Assembly: GCF_043641665.1 (NCBI RefSeq)
Contig: NC_092202.1
Span: 16,356,036 to 16,420,035 of the forward strand
DNA from: Enoplosus armatus
Taxonomy: Eukaryota > Chordata > Actinopteri > Centrarchiformes > Enoplosidae
DNA: 64,000 nucleotides
Reading direction: 5' to 3'
In this document: piece after piece, positions 47,851-61,294 of the stretch
Position numbering within the stretch: position 1 is the stretch's first letter
How the letters are laid out: every line of letters starts with the position of its first letter
Notes under the pieces: generated by a model
Seen by the model: only the letters and a program-made list of their open reading frames with translations
Database searches by the model: none
Told to the model about the DNA's origin: nothing
Made by a program: the position numbers and the translations under genes

Positions 47851-50800
47851 AAGATTAATAATATTACCATGTTTTCCTGCGACTTCAACTGATTTGGTCT
47901 TAAACAACCACCCTCTATGAGCTTTCTATCTCGTTCCCTCTCCGTCTCTCTCTTTGTTTTTCTATCCCTGTTTGTCTTTGCTTCTATCCCTTTTCATGGT
48001 CTTGCACTGACAACTGTAGCCTCTTTGTGTATGAGTGGGAGTAAAAGCAGCTATATTGAAAAGATCACATCTTTCAAATAGCTATTAAATGAATTCAGCT
48101 GACTCAGACAGATGGAGAGAGCTAGGAAAGAAAGAAATTATAAAAAGGGATGAAGGGAAATGGACAGAGAAAAAGAAGCATGAACCATAATGAAACCACA
48201 GTATTATCAATACAGTTTCAATAATCTGACAATGAGTTTTTTTGTTAAAAGGCATATCTATAACACAAAAAAGAGGGATGTTGGAAAATGTGTAGAAAGA
48301 TAGATGAACCAGAAGGCAGCGAGGAATAACTGGGCAGTTTGTGATCACACTGTCTACCATTGGCTGTCTTGGCTTAGACATCGGGCAGGATCTCCAACCC
48401 AGTAGGGTTGGGAAAAGCCCCTCGGCCAACAAGTCACCGGGAAGCCATTGCTATCCGTTTCTCAATTAAAATGTGCTGAGGGGGAGCTGGGTTTGGCTCA
48501 GTCAGGGGGTCTGAATGCCTGAGCTCACATTCGTCTTCCAGTCGGCAGGGGGAGAGAAAGCATCAAGCTAAGAGGATTATCCCAAATCCTTGCTGATTTT
48601 TCTTTTTCTGCGGGTTAAAGAGGAGCCAAATCGGAGCCAAATGTCCCAGCCGGCCGCCAAATGAGCATTATGCAATCTTTCCCTGATTGTCTGGGGTTTT
48701 GGGTCTTTTTGTTTCCCTGAAAGGCTTCTTGTTCAGAGATGAAATCCAAATGATACAGGGGTCGCAATAATGCGCTTAAGATCACCTCAGCCATGCAGAT
48801 GAGTGATTTCAATGAAAATCTTGAGTTTCGTCAAAGTCAAATCTCCATGACAGACGACAATTCATTCATTCTTCGCCCTGCACTCCACATCCACTGTGTA
48901 GCTGCCTCTGGTAAGGCAGCGGAGCAGGGGCTCTTTTCAGCAGCAATCCCCATCCACTTAGAAGTGAACAAGCTGTCCTCCTTCTTAACTTTGCCTCTTT
49001 CTCTCTCTTTCGTCCTCTTTGAAGCATTAAGGATGATGATAGGCTTTAACCTTGATGTCTTGATGACATTTTGGTTAAACTAGCAGTTAGCCTACAGTTT
49101 GGATGATTTTTACTGATCATCAAAAGCAATCTTAGTGCTGACCAGATGCTGTACTCAAGACATCCCAAACTCGCCGTGAACAAAAACCTATGTGATTACC
49201 AGTGGTTAACTAACAAGACATAACATATAAATGAGACAACTTCCGACGCTTTTGGGAAACATGGGGTGTTCTCCTCCTCTTCTGAGGAGGCCGCCTCATC
49301 CCCAAATCTCCCAGACCAGTGTCCCCACTGAACTCAGAGAAAAAATTGATCTCAATCCTCCCATCCAACTTGTCAAAGAAATTAAACTATGTGGGAGCTG
49401 CAAGGAATAAAAAGAAGGCTTAGATAACTGCAGAAAAGAAACAAAAAGTACATACTGATAGGACACGTAACTTACTAGACATTACCTGAACTGTACTAGT
49501 CTGAAATCAGGTCTGAGTCAGTCTGCTAGTTTTAAAATGTTGATTTTGTGTCTTAAAAACAAGTTCAGATGAGCTGAGATAATTTCCCCTGATCCTAATG
49601 CAAATAAATGTGTTTCCAAGTCAAATGTTTCTTCGAGTAGCTGTCTTGGTACTTTTCCTTTGAAACTGATTGGATTTTACTAGAAACAATTTTAAGAGAA
49701 AAAGATTTAAGTTTATCATCAGAAAAAAAGCAATTTACAAAGTTCTCCAAGCAGAATGAAATAAAAGTCAGTCAGACAAATGTTTGACCCTGGTGTGGCA
49801 GGTTCAGTGGATATAAATTCTCCCAATGGCTCTCAATCAGCACAAGTATCTCTGATGCGGAGCCTCTCTCATATCAATTTAGTCAGTCGACTTTAATGGT
49901 TTATTGAGGGAGGGAGGGTTTTTTTTACCCAGAGCTGCCGCTGGAGAAAAAGAATAGGCTGATGCAGCGGCCATATGGAGGTAAAGTATTTAGTTAGACG
50001 GAGAGGTTGAAAGTTGCCGTGGAACGTTAAAGTAAGAGAAATGATGATAATGTCCCTCATGCAATAATTACTCTTCGTATTGAATGTAATATTGAAGCTG
50101 GAAGACACTGTGTTACATATCACTCTTTTATTCCAGAAGAGATTCATGGAAAAGGAACAGAGATGAGACGAGGCGACAAATTAGTATCAGCCTGTATGGA
50201 AGGTTAGCAATATGGTCCAAGGTTGATGACATCATCAGCAGGCGGAAAGTGTTGTTTGCCATCACACCTACCCCACCCGATGTAGCAGATGTATTCCAGC
50301 ATACTGATAATAGTGTGTGAAACCTAATACAGCTCAAATACAGGATACTCTCTCTCTGCTTCTCATTCTGTTTGCAGCTCTCTCACCCAATCCTGTGTCA
50401 GTGTGGGAGGTTTAACATTTTTAGAGCATTCACAGCTACCAGAGACACAAACATATATAATAATAACATCACACAACCTGCATATTAACACACATGCAAA
50501 TATGTACCTACAGAAAAACTACACAATGCAGATATACACCCACATACATTACTTGCCTAAGCAAACACATGCAAAGACATTTATACAGACAGAGGCAACC
50601 TGCTTGTGCATTCTGTGCATACACAAACATACATAGGCACATACTGTACTGTATATTATGTGCATCTACACAATGTGGCATAAACACCCCCCCGCAATGT
50701 ATCACTCCACACCCACACTATGGCACACATATCTTTCTGGGGTTCGTGTTCCAAAATATATATAATATAGACACATACAGCAACACGCAGCTATCAACAA

Positions 50801-53800
50801 GTACCGGGGAGGTTATTAGGTGTGATTTTCTTATTATGGGTCTCTTATGTGTAAGTTTTCAGAGGACCTGACAGAACTTGAGAAGAGCTTGAAAATGAGA
50901 CAAGTGAGGAATGCAAAATATATATTTACCATTACAGTCTTGCCTTTATCGGCAATTCCTGTTAGTAGGATCAATTTATTGAGCGCTTTGGTCCTTTCAT
51001 GGATTTGGACAAAAATAGAATATCATTGGATTTATCCTCATACGACAGGAAAGCTACTGTTCAAGTTTTACTGAGTTCAGCATCATGTATGGTTGTTATA
51101 TGTCACCTTGTTCAACGGAAGGTAAAATCTAGATTAATTTGAGTTTTTAGGCAGTGTTAAATCGAAATGAGTCACAGTGAGTGATTGCTTAGCACTGACG
51201 CAAGAATCTACGTTACCCAGTGGCAAACCAACCTAGCTCTGTGACTGCAAGGGAACACACAGAGATCCAAATTGTTTTGCTTGGAATAATGTAACGTAAA
51301 AAAAAAAAGTTGGTTGTTGCAATGGAGAAAACAGGCTCCTGAACTTTTAATTATAACATCTACAGCTCAGCCTGGCCTTAAACACTTTCTCTCTCACACA
51401 CACACACACACACACGACTGCCCTTGCAGTGTGTAACCAATGCAAACCTTAACCTTTCTGTAAGTGTGACCCACTGTATTGCTCACGTGTCTGTGCCGCT
51501 AAACTTTTCGTGTTCCGTCACATGCACATTTCATTAGTGATATATGACCACTAATGCACTCCCATCATTTAATCATACCAGTCCCTGTCCTCTGTTCAAT
51601 ATCCATCAATGTAATGAAGTCTGATCCCCCTCTAAAGCCCATCTCATCTGTCCTCTCCTCTCTCCTACAAACTCTTCATCATTGGCTCATGAATGCAGAT
51701 TGAGCTTAAAAAGGTAATATTCAGTCACAGTTTGAGTCAGTCTTTCAGTGGAAAAAAGACTTCCGAGGTGAGGTAACATTTAATTCATTTATTAAATACT
51801 TGTGCCTTTTAACAGGATATTTCATATTGAACTCAATTATGAAATTAAACTCTTCAAACTAGTGGAACAGATGAGGTGTAGGTTCTTGAATACAGTCAAG
51901 ACAGTTCTTCATACTTGAGAAGTGATCTGTCACATGAGTTATAAGCCTCATATCTGGGTCATTTTCCATTACCAGCTAGTTACTAGTACCACTCGTGTGG
52001 AATGGATTAAGTATAGGCAGTGGTTAAATTGGGCTGGGGCAGTCTGGGGCTCAGCCCAAGCACATGGACCAATGTATACATTTTTACAATTTTAATCTTA
52101 ATAATAATTCTTAATAATTCAAACAGTAAAACAGCAGTAGGCTTTATTTTGTTCCCAGCCTTCATCCCCTCATGAAGAATGTCAGGTATTCTACTGTGAG
52201 GTGCCACTGGTGTGCAGATAGGGTTCTATGCACTTTTACCCATGGCGCAGTGGCTGGGAATGGAACCCTTATTGTTTCTGCTTATGCTTGTGTGTTTTTG
52301 GTACCGGACGGACCCAGTGAGGGTATATATAGACTATATCCTGCTTCACCTTCATCCCACCAGCGATAGCCTTAGAGGGCAAAGCCTATACGCCCCAAGC
52401 ACGAATTACAGTAACAATTATTGCACACAACTAAAATAAAACATCTATCACAAAAAAATGTTTTATGAAGATGGATATTTTTTATAAGACATGAGGAAAC
52501 AGTATAAAAACAGGGGGAAGTCACAGAGGGAGGATGAAGAGACCATCTAGCGCTGTAAGCCAAGCCAAATGCAGCTTTAATTAAAACACCATTAACCCCC
52601 CCCACCCCCACCCCTTTTGTGCCATTGAGAAAAGCTGCTAAGAAGCTCCAGCTAGATTAAGTAAGGCCAAAACTTCCTCCCTTCAGCCTAAAATCTTGTT
52701 AAGTCATCTTAGTCAATTCATATAAGGTACAGTCCCCCTTTTTTTCTCTCCCTGGTGGGCTTTCCACGCTCTGTGGTTGTGTGAGTCCGAGTCGTTTGGT
52801 TTAATTTGGCCGGGGAAACGACTGTTGAAGCGAGTGAACATAAGCAGCAATCATAAGTTGCTTAGACTGTCTGGGCGAAGACAAAAAAAACCCAAAAACG
52901 ATGGCCCAGCAGTCAAATATAATTAAATCTCTTAAATCTTAAATTTAATTTTGATTTCCCACTCTGTATTTACACAGCTGACGGCATTTAAATGAATGTA
53001 TTACACGCGGGGCATCTGGCCTGAGCGCTGCTGGTGTCGTTGTTGTTGCTTTTTGCAGTTTGGAGTCATGGTAACAGCGATGGCCAAGCACTTCCTCGAC
53101 TACAGAGACAGGGAGGGTGTTTGGTGAAGGGGGTAGCGGTCTGGGGCAGCTGCAGAAGGTAGGCCTCCTGGGAGTCTGTGTCTAGTCAGAGTTTGGCTCA
53201 TATCAGCCTCTGGCCCGGTCAGCCACCCTCTCCAGGCTTTCTGCCCAGACCTCACTACCAGTAGTATGTGTTTGTTTGAGGAGGGTGGGGGGATGCTGGC
53301 AAGTTGTAGGGTCCGAATCTTGAAAAGAGGCCATATATGTGTTTCATGTTTTATTGAGACAGCCACTGGTGACTGAACCTGGCCTAGTTCCTTTCACCCT
53401 CTTGCCTCGAGCAACAGTGAAATCCAACTATACGGCAGCACGTCTGTGTGTGTGAAGGAGAGTGACAAGTGCACCCTGAGGGACCGACAGGAGGAGGAGA
53501 GCATCTCTGGCCATGCTGCCCTGCTCTTGACGTTTTCAAAGCCCTCATACACCAGGCCAGTCTCTCCTCCACACTCGCACCTCTCTGAGCTTCTTTTTTT
53601 TCTCCCCACTTTCTCACTCAATAATTCTTTCTCCCTCTATGCCAAGGCCGTGGATTTTCAGCTTCTCACTCTATTATTCAATGTCCCATCCAGCCTTCTT
53701 CCTGCAGAAACCCAAGTTTCACAAGGTATGAAGGGTAAAACTCTGTCTCCGAGCTGCAGATACTCAAATACAGTATTCATTGCATGCTATAAAATCAGAT

Positions 53801-54442
53801 AACATATTTTTTATCATGGATGTATGATAGTTTTGCCAGCCCACAAGACACATCAAGTTAACATAACCCTTATGCATCCCAAATGCAACACATACATATT
53901 GAAATATACTACAAAATAAAAAAAACACCAACCTGCATACTCACATTTCGGACCTTAATGAATCAAAGAAATCAAAGACAAATTAAATTGGCCTTATTTT
54001 CTATGGTCTTATTACAAAGCTAGCTAGCTTAAAGCAGAAAGAAGAAATTACAGTTTCCCTCTAACAAATGAAAAGTGAAATTCATAAGAAATACAATGCA
54101 CTCTTACTCCACTCAATACACAGCTGCCACAGCCCTATTTGGTCTGGTATGACCAGTAGCTTATGGTGGTTAATGCAAGCTAATCTTAGCAAACTTCAGA
54201 TAGATATTACTGTATGAGTCAGCAGCTTTGCTGTAGGCTACGCTGTAGCTGACATGCGCCTCCTCAAAACTGTAACTCGATGTTTGGGCTACGGCAGCTA
54301 TAAAGATCTCACGCGGAGACTGTAAAAACTGCTATTGGTCAAGCTTGTGCTTTCTCCTACAAGTTTCTGATGATGGTGGAAAATCAACATTACTGAAGTT
54401 GAAGACCCAACACACCTGTGACAAAGTCCTCTCCACTGCATG
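47851..54442. other. no gene seen in 6.6 kb
   Basis: Intron with one (CA)n tract (51395-51415) and C-rich runs near 50688 and 52588. Two stretches, about 48560-48900 and 52780-53060, look unusually free of repeats and have mixed composition with sites such as TAATTA; they are candidates for conserved non-coding elements but this cannot be judged here. No exon with splice sites was recognised. Confidence 0.5.
51395..51415. repeat. (CA)n microsatellite
   Basis: About ten CA units. Confidence 0.93.
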
Positions 54443-54575
54443 TCTAAGTGTCCTTGAGCAAGACACTGAACCCTACAGCACCTTGCATGGCAGCTCGGTT
54501 GCCATCGGTGTGTAAGTGAACGGGTGAATGAGACTTTGGGAACCGTGAAGGTTGAAAAGTGAGACCATTTACTCA
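54443..54575 (+). repeat. SINE body fragment related to 27612-27862
   Basis: Words 'gtgtccttgagcaagacact', 'cttgcatggcagctc', 'gtgaacgggtgaatg', 'actttgggaacc' and 'ggttgaaaagtgagaccatt'. The last three match the order in the 27.7-kb SINE. The head is missing. Confidence 0.6.
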
Positions 54576-56577
54576 CTTTAAGTATAATTTAAAACTAAAC
54601 AGCCATTCCAATTTTTTGATTATCCCCACACCAGAATATCTCAGGGTTTTGTCAAGCAACTTCATGAAAAATTAACTTTAGTCATTGTAGTATGGATTCA
54701 CTTTCCACTTCTCCCTGATGACAGTTCATACGCTATATTTTCCACTAGAATGTTTTTCAACTTGCAAACGTTAATAGTTAGTGGCAAAATACCAGATCTA
54801 TACAATTTTCTGCAAACTTGGAAAAAAGTTAACCTTTAATGGTCTAATATGCAGCATAACAGACTTTACAACATTGATTTTAGTGTAGCATGATAGGATT
54901 TAACACACCACAAAGTATCCTACTGATCATTTCAGCACCCTAACAGCCCTCACAAAGCTCTACAACAATAGTAACACCCAACATTTGTTTCCATTGATTG
55001 CTCTCTCTTACACTCCCTCCTTGGCCAAATGTAAAATTGGCCTCATATCAGGTAATTCTGCAGCCAGCTGGGGAGCTTACTCTGAGAAGGGCCAGTAACT
55101 CCAAGTGATCATGGGTAAAGGATCCCAAGCCTCGTCTCTCTGTCCGCCACCCCTGCCCTTGACCCATCTTCCATCAGCTGCTGGCTCTTTTCCTGTATGG
55201 GGACATGACACTGTTCTCCCCTCGCCAAATTAGTTCATGGATCAGCTCTCTTTCCTTGGACACATTCCCCTCTCATCTCCCGAAGCTCTCTGGATCAGAA
55301 CCATCAGCAGAGTGTGGGGGAGGTTTACTGCTGCCACTGTCTCACCAAATGCCACCTCTCTGGCACCGAGAAGTGTTGGCTGGAATTATGTAATGATGCT
55401 TTTCCCCCCTGAAACACTTTCATGGTGAGATGCCCAGCATGCTAACTGTCCGCTGGAACAGAGACAAGACTTGCTGCTCCAAGGACTTCGGATAAGGATA
55501 TTGGGGCCTGATCTGGCTTCTACTAAAACAGTGAAATCTGTACACGTTTTTTTTAAAAAAACCTGCAGTACTAATTTGCTAATTTGCCTGGCAAAGATAT
55601 CTACCACGGGATAGAACTTTTTTTTCCTGGAATGAACTGATATTGAATCATTTCCATTTTATTTACTTCAATTCAATTTTTTATTAAATTTCACTTGGGG
55701 GCAGCAGAAACAAGCTGTGAACACAACACTAACATACCAACTTTTAAGTTGATATGGCAAACTTGTTAGCAAACAGTTGCTTATTTAGACATCCAGCAGA
55801 TACGGAGCAACATTATCATTATGCAAGTCCAATGTTCACTCTCTTTTAGAGAATTTTTGTGGTCTCTACCAACTCCAGAGGGAAATATGTCTTCTTATCT
55901 GCTTAATGTATATAGATAACACTGGGGAACAATTTGAAAAAAAAATTCTGTTGAGTTAGATTTTTATGCTGATTACAACTAAAATTGGCATGCTGATTCC
56001 AAAATTGCAGTCAGTTTTTTTCTAGCAAGTTTTTTCTCCACAGCTTACCCTCCAGATAAGCAAAATTCCACTGATTAGCTGTAGTAAGACTTGCCAGCTG
56101 ATTACGATTGGACTCATCTACAGCTACGTGGCAACTTGTTTGTGCAGTCACAATTGAGACAGTGCGGTGAGGTGTGCAGCTCCCAATAGGTCAGTACTAT
56201 CACACACATATCTGTTAAGTACAGTATTTTTCATATTTTTTAAGAAAACGGGGATCCTATAGTTCAAAAACTTGACGTGATAGAGAAAAACTGAGATCAA
56301 TTTTGGATTCCGCACCCAAAAATTAGTTAAAAACAGCTGTCAGACCTAACTCAACAAAAATTGTGTTCCCCAGTGTAATCAATACAAACATGAATATGCT
56401 TACTTTAGCTGCTTTAAAGTCACTATCTGTGGAGTGCGGCCCTAGAAAACTGAGTCTTAAATGTTGAAAGCAGCACCTTATTTCGCCAGTATTGCTTAAT
56501 TTTTCTACAAACTTATGGAATCAGAACAAATTTTAAAGCAATCATCACCACCTGGCTTCTAACTCAAAAGGCTGTTT
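54576..56577. other. no gene seen
   Basis: AT-rich intron; T-rich runs near 55540 and 55620. Nothing recognised. Confidence 0.6.
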
Positions 56578-57095
56578 TCAGAAACCTAGGGGTCATTTTT
56601 GATTTTGGACTTTGAGAAACAAGTCAGTTATTTTCAATTAAGAAAGATTGCCAAACTACGCTCCTTTCCAACAGCGCGGAGTAATTATCTCCTCATGTTT
56701 GGACTATTGTAACGGATGGTATTCTTGTTTAAGCCAAGAAGCGGTAGCATATCTACATGAGTTTGAAATTCTGCTGGAAATAGTGCTGGCTTCAGTACAT
56801 TGGCTTCCTGTTAAATTCAGGATTTAGTTTAAAATGTAATTTCATTGTAATTATTTTTAAGACCTTACACAATTTGGCCCCACAATATATCAGTGAGTTC
56901 CTAATGGATCTGTACAGTCCCAGGTCAGTCTCCCTCTAGGGGGTCAGGTTAGGAACCTCTGTTGTGGGTTACAATCTAATCTCAAAAACTCTACTCAGTT
57001 CATTCTCTAAGATATGATAAAGCTTCCTGTAGCTGGGTGAGATCACAGTTGTATCACATCTAAATCTAAACATACTTTTTTGTTTAATTTCTCAA
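56578..57095 (+). pseudogene. decayed LINE reverse transcriptase C-terminus
   Basis: No long open frame, but in shifting frames the plus strand keeps words of a LINE C-terminal region in the right order. These are RNLGVIFDF (56580), ASVHWLPVKFRI followed by a stop (56789-56827), IFKTLHNLAPQYISEFL (about 56850-56900) and SKSKHTFLF (about 57058). These match the NLGV, LHWLPV and LHGLAP signatures of fish L2/CR1-type RT proteins. Many stops and shifts make this an old copy, unrelated in age to the LINEs above. Confidence 0.75.
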
Positions 57096-57840
57096 CTCAG
57101 CAATCTTCTAGGCAGTTACAGCCTCCACTCACCTCATTTCACCCCATTAATGTAGCTTAAAAGTGATTACCCGTCCACCCTGCACGAACCACTAATAAAA
57201 AGTCATAAACCAAGCCAAACAGAAAACTCTTTGCCGACTCCATCAGACCCACAACTTCGTAAGCTTATCCCATGGTCCCAGCACGCATATCTTAACGACA
57301 TCATTAAAGCGATAATAGCCATTGTTTTATGCTAATTATCTGTGCTGTGTTATTGAAAGGCTCATTGTTCTGATGATGGCAAGCTCATAAATAAAACAGC
57401 AATAAGACTTTATGAAGAGCTCTCTGTGACCACTAAAGTGTTACTGATGATGGAGCGATAGAGATTGCCAAGTCTATTCAGAAAACAGAGTTGGCACGCA
57501 GTGGTGTGACTGTGTGTGTGTGGCAAGCAAACGAGTGACACCCCCTGCTCCGTTCCAAACTCAAGTCTTGAGAACAGAGAATGCACGCAAAGTCCTTTAC
57601 TGCTCTCTTTAGAAGCTCCTAATTCTGAGCTTAAACTTTATGGTGTTATGAAGTGGGAAGGGTTCCTGAAGGGTACTTCCTGACCATTTTGTGCATGGAC
57701 AATATTAGGTGACTTACAGTTGGAGAAGTTCAGAGGCTTGGACTAATCATCAGAACAAAAGGTGGGCAACTGAGTTAGAAAATGTCAGGTTATTTAAACA
57801 GTCAAAGGAAAGATACAAGCCTGTATACATAAACACTTAA

Positions 57841-57980
57841 TGGGGAACTACATCGATTTTACACAGCAAAGTCTGTTTGCAGATTTTTTATCAACTATCC
57901 ATTGTGAGTCTAATAATAGTATAGGTGTGCAATTTTAAATCTGTGGAGCTCAGAAAGCAGTGAGACTGAACCAAAACAAC
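57841..57980. repeat. possible dispersed repeat, relative of 11725-12030
   Basis: Similar opening sequence to the 11.7-kb candidate and a layout I associate with percomorph repeats. Weak. Confidence 0.3.
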
Positions 57981-59540
57981 GAAGAACCAAAACAAAGAGC
58001 TGAAAGACACTAAAATGCTCCGTAGAGCAGATACAGGTGATAATTCCCTGTGGGTTCATCACTAGGAGCAAACTCTTTCAGCTTATACATAGTCATTTTA
58101 TCCATTGTCAAAATAGAATGTCAACCAGGACTCCCAAGAGCCTTACAGAAAGATTCCTGCTGTGTGCGCTAAAGCTAAAGGTTACATTTTCTTTTTTGGG
58201 TGAATTCAGCAAGTATTATGCTCAACTCTAATTCACACCACTGACTCTTATCAAAATGATGGCAAAACCATGAACATTTTGGTTTATTACAACTTAGATC
58301 TTACTTTTGTAGTTGTAGCCATGGTTCCTATTGGCACTAATAACATTACACTCTAACATTAAATTGCTGAGATCTGTGAACATCACTAAAAATAAGACAC
58401 ACAAGAAAAAAAACCCAAAGGTAAAGGTAAACAAAGTAAAGTTATTACCCAAACTGTCCTTTGTAAAAATCCATCATGGTTTACAGACCTACCGTAGGCT
58501 AATACTTGTAGTTCTGCACACAGTTGACCTGTATAATGAGGGATTGTCAGCCGGACACTGAATGTTGCTGGTGAGTGTGAGTGCTTTTATCACTCTACAC
58601 GTTGTTAGCTTGATGTTATCTGTGTACCTGGCAGGGCGCTGTCATCCCAGCTTTTCTGCCAGAAAAAAACCCTATGTGGACAAAGGCCTTAAGACACAAA
58701 TTCTAATAAACTGAAATGATCCTTTAATATGTCATAAATGTAGGTCAGGTCATGTTTTCATAAAATATGCTAAAGAAAATGCAAATTAAAGGTAGTAGTA
58801 GTGGGAAAATACAACACATCCCTTCCACACCCTGAAGAGTTTATTTTAGGTCACAGGTATTTGCTGTGGTGCCCTTTGACCCTAGCAAGGGACCATAGCC
58901 TTCTCAACGTGTTCTCAGTGGTGCATTTTCAGCTGTCTATAATTATCATTTATTGTGGCTTTGATCCTTACAAGGTGATGACTGTCAAAGAGAGTGACGT
59001 ATGTTTTGCTAGTGTTCACATTCTTTGCTGTACATGCTGTATAAAAGCAGACCACTCTGAGATGCAGTACGGTCAGCCGGGCAGGAGCGAATGAGTCGCT
59101 GTTGGGGCCGTCCGTCTGCAGACGTGAATAAACCACAAGAACTGCTCCCTTGTTGCCAGTCTTCTGTTTTTCCTGAAATTCCCACGACAACCTACTATGC
59201 TCATTTTCAGCTTTATATTTTTATTCTGGGAGTAGGTTTGCATGATTCACAGCTCAAAAAAGGACTTACTAATCTTATACTGGCTCTTCAGTTCAACCTC
59301 AGTCTGAAACAAGCCATTTGAGGTCCTGTCTCTCTAAGGCCACCCTCCCTAATAGCCCCCTCCCCATCGAGCGGTGTGCTCAACAGCATATGACAGCCAC
59401 AGTAACTGAATTTGATTAACTTACTGTTTATCAGACCACAAATGAAAAAAGAATTAAGTAGGAAAAACAGCACAATCAAAAAAATGTTTTTCAGGCCCTG
59501 GCTCTAAGAGTCAGATGGTTTGAGTCAGCTAGCTAAGAGC

Positions 59541-59570
59541 ATAGATATAGATATATATAGATATATCTAT
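59541..59570. repeat. (GATA/TATA) short tandem repeat
   Basis: 'agatatagatatatatagat' with a partly palindromic end. Confidence 0.75.
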
Positions 59571-60862
59571 GGCTAAGAGGACCGCTAGATGCACAGCTAA
59601 CTAACTAATGGCTACAGTTAGCAGTAGTTTAGCGATTACTTTAGCAACAAGTAAAGCAATCTATCCATCAAGAAACTAACCAACTTTCCTTCACAACCGA
59701 AAAAGCGCTTTCTGCGAGACACGTGGAACAGCCTCCGAAAACGTGAAGACTAGTCCTGAGCAGAGCGGTCGAATAACTCAGACAGACTGAGCAGGTGGAC
59801 AAGCGCGTCTCTCTAATTCGTGGGGATGCTTTTTTTCTTCTTCTTTGTGGGCGTGCTGTCACTGCTACAACAAAAACAGGCATTATGCACTTAATGTCAC
59901 AAGTCCCAACCTTCCCCGTCTTCTTTACCTCTTAATTGAATTGTTCATGTGCTCTCAGGTTGTGATTAGGACACATGATGAGGATACTTAAGCAGTCAAA
60001 GCATCGGCTGCTTTTATTAGTAAACAGTCATTCACTGTCTCAGGTACATACACCGGTCATTTCATCACTGAAGCAGTTTGCTATTTTAGCAGGGGAAAAT
60101 TAACAAACTGGTAATGACCCTGTATATGGTTGGGTTTCTGTGTGTGTTTTCTATCAGTTGAGAGTGTAAAGACGATTAGTCCCAGTTTCCTGTTGTTCCT
60201 CTCAGGGGACAGCTCGGCCTTGTTAGTGTGTGTGCGTGTTTAAACGTGTGTATACTTCCAACTAACTTCTCCCCACACGGCTGTTGATACAGCAAAACAG
60301 GCTTTTTCACTGACAAAGCCAGGAAAGTTTGGTTTCGCTCTCACACGCCAAGCTCGCATGTGCTTCTCTTTAACCACAATCCCCAGATTTCCTTGCTTGT
60401 ATAATTTAAGTGGGCGGGATGAAACCGAGAGAACAGTCAGAGAGAGGACAAAAAGTAGAAAATTAAGCATTATGTCTCGCCTAATGACTACACATGCAGG
60501 TTGTCATTGCTATGTGGTGTTGACGGGGCAATTTTCCCCTCTCTTAAGCATAAGACATGTTCCATTAAAATGCAATTAATATTTCACATACAGCTCGTCC
60601 AAACCCCAATTTCCCCCTTTTACCTCTGTCTTGGCACAGAATATTGTTAAAAGGGCTGGTTATAGTATGCCAAGCTCACCAACCTCAGATTTATTTTGAC
60701 GAGCTTTAAATTCCAATACCATAAGTTATAAGTTATACATTTATTCCTGCAGCACTATTGTTGTGCCTTGCTCTGCAGTGTGTGGTCCACAAGTCAGAGT
60801 GTCCTTTTGGAAAGTAGCTTCTAGCCATGAAATTGGGATAAAATTAAAAAGAAGAAGGAGAA

Positions 60863-60889
60863 GTGTGTGTGTGTGTGTGTGTGTGTGTG
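60863..60889. repeat. (GT)13 microsatellite
   Basis: Uninterrupted GT run. Confidence 0.95.
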
Positions 60890-61194
60890 AGAAGGTAGAT
60901 AGTGGGAGAGTCTCTCCACCTATGAACTCTCTGCCAACTAATGTTTCCTGTGGGTATACTTTCACAGTTTAGTCAAAAGCAAATCCTGAAGGAAGCCTGT
61001 CTCTGTTCCAGCTGTGTGCAGTTGTGGACTTGTGTTCCTCTTTGAAGGAAGAATGAGGAAATGGGAAACGTCTTCCAGATGCCCGGGCACATGGCCCCGT
61101 TCAGCCGTGGTGTGAAAACGATCTGACATACATATACACAGAAACATGCCAAAAACATGTGCTCAACAAATAGCACTTCTATACTGCAGTCCGT

Positions 61195-61195
<1 letters not shown>

Positions 61196-61232
<37 letters not shown>
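61196..61232. repeat. (CA)18 microsatellite
   Basis: Uninterrupted CA run, 60 bp left of the deleted LINE copy. Confidence 0.95.
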
Positions 61233-61234
<2 letters not shown>

Positions 61235-61294
61235 AATGACATTATGTTCTACATATGGCCACATGCTTGGTCAGTTGTCTCATTTTCCAGTTCA

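Larger units (their letters stand above)
57096..61294. other. no gene seen; microsatellites
   Basis: Possible dispersed repeat at 57841-57980 ('ggggaactacatcgatttta'), a TA/GATA repeat at 59541-59570, and dinucleotide tracts at 60863 and 61196. Open frames are short and without motifs. Confidence 0.55.

Noticed and set aside
52017..52400. Possible hAT element starting at 'cagtggttaaattgggctgg'
   Set aside because: No matching inverted right end and no target duplication could be found.
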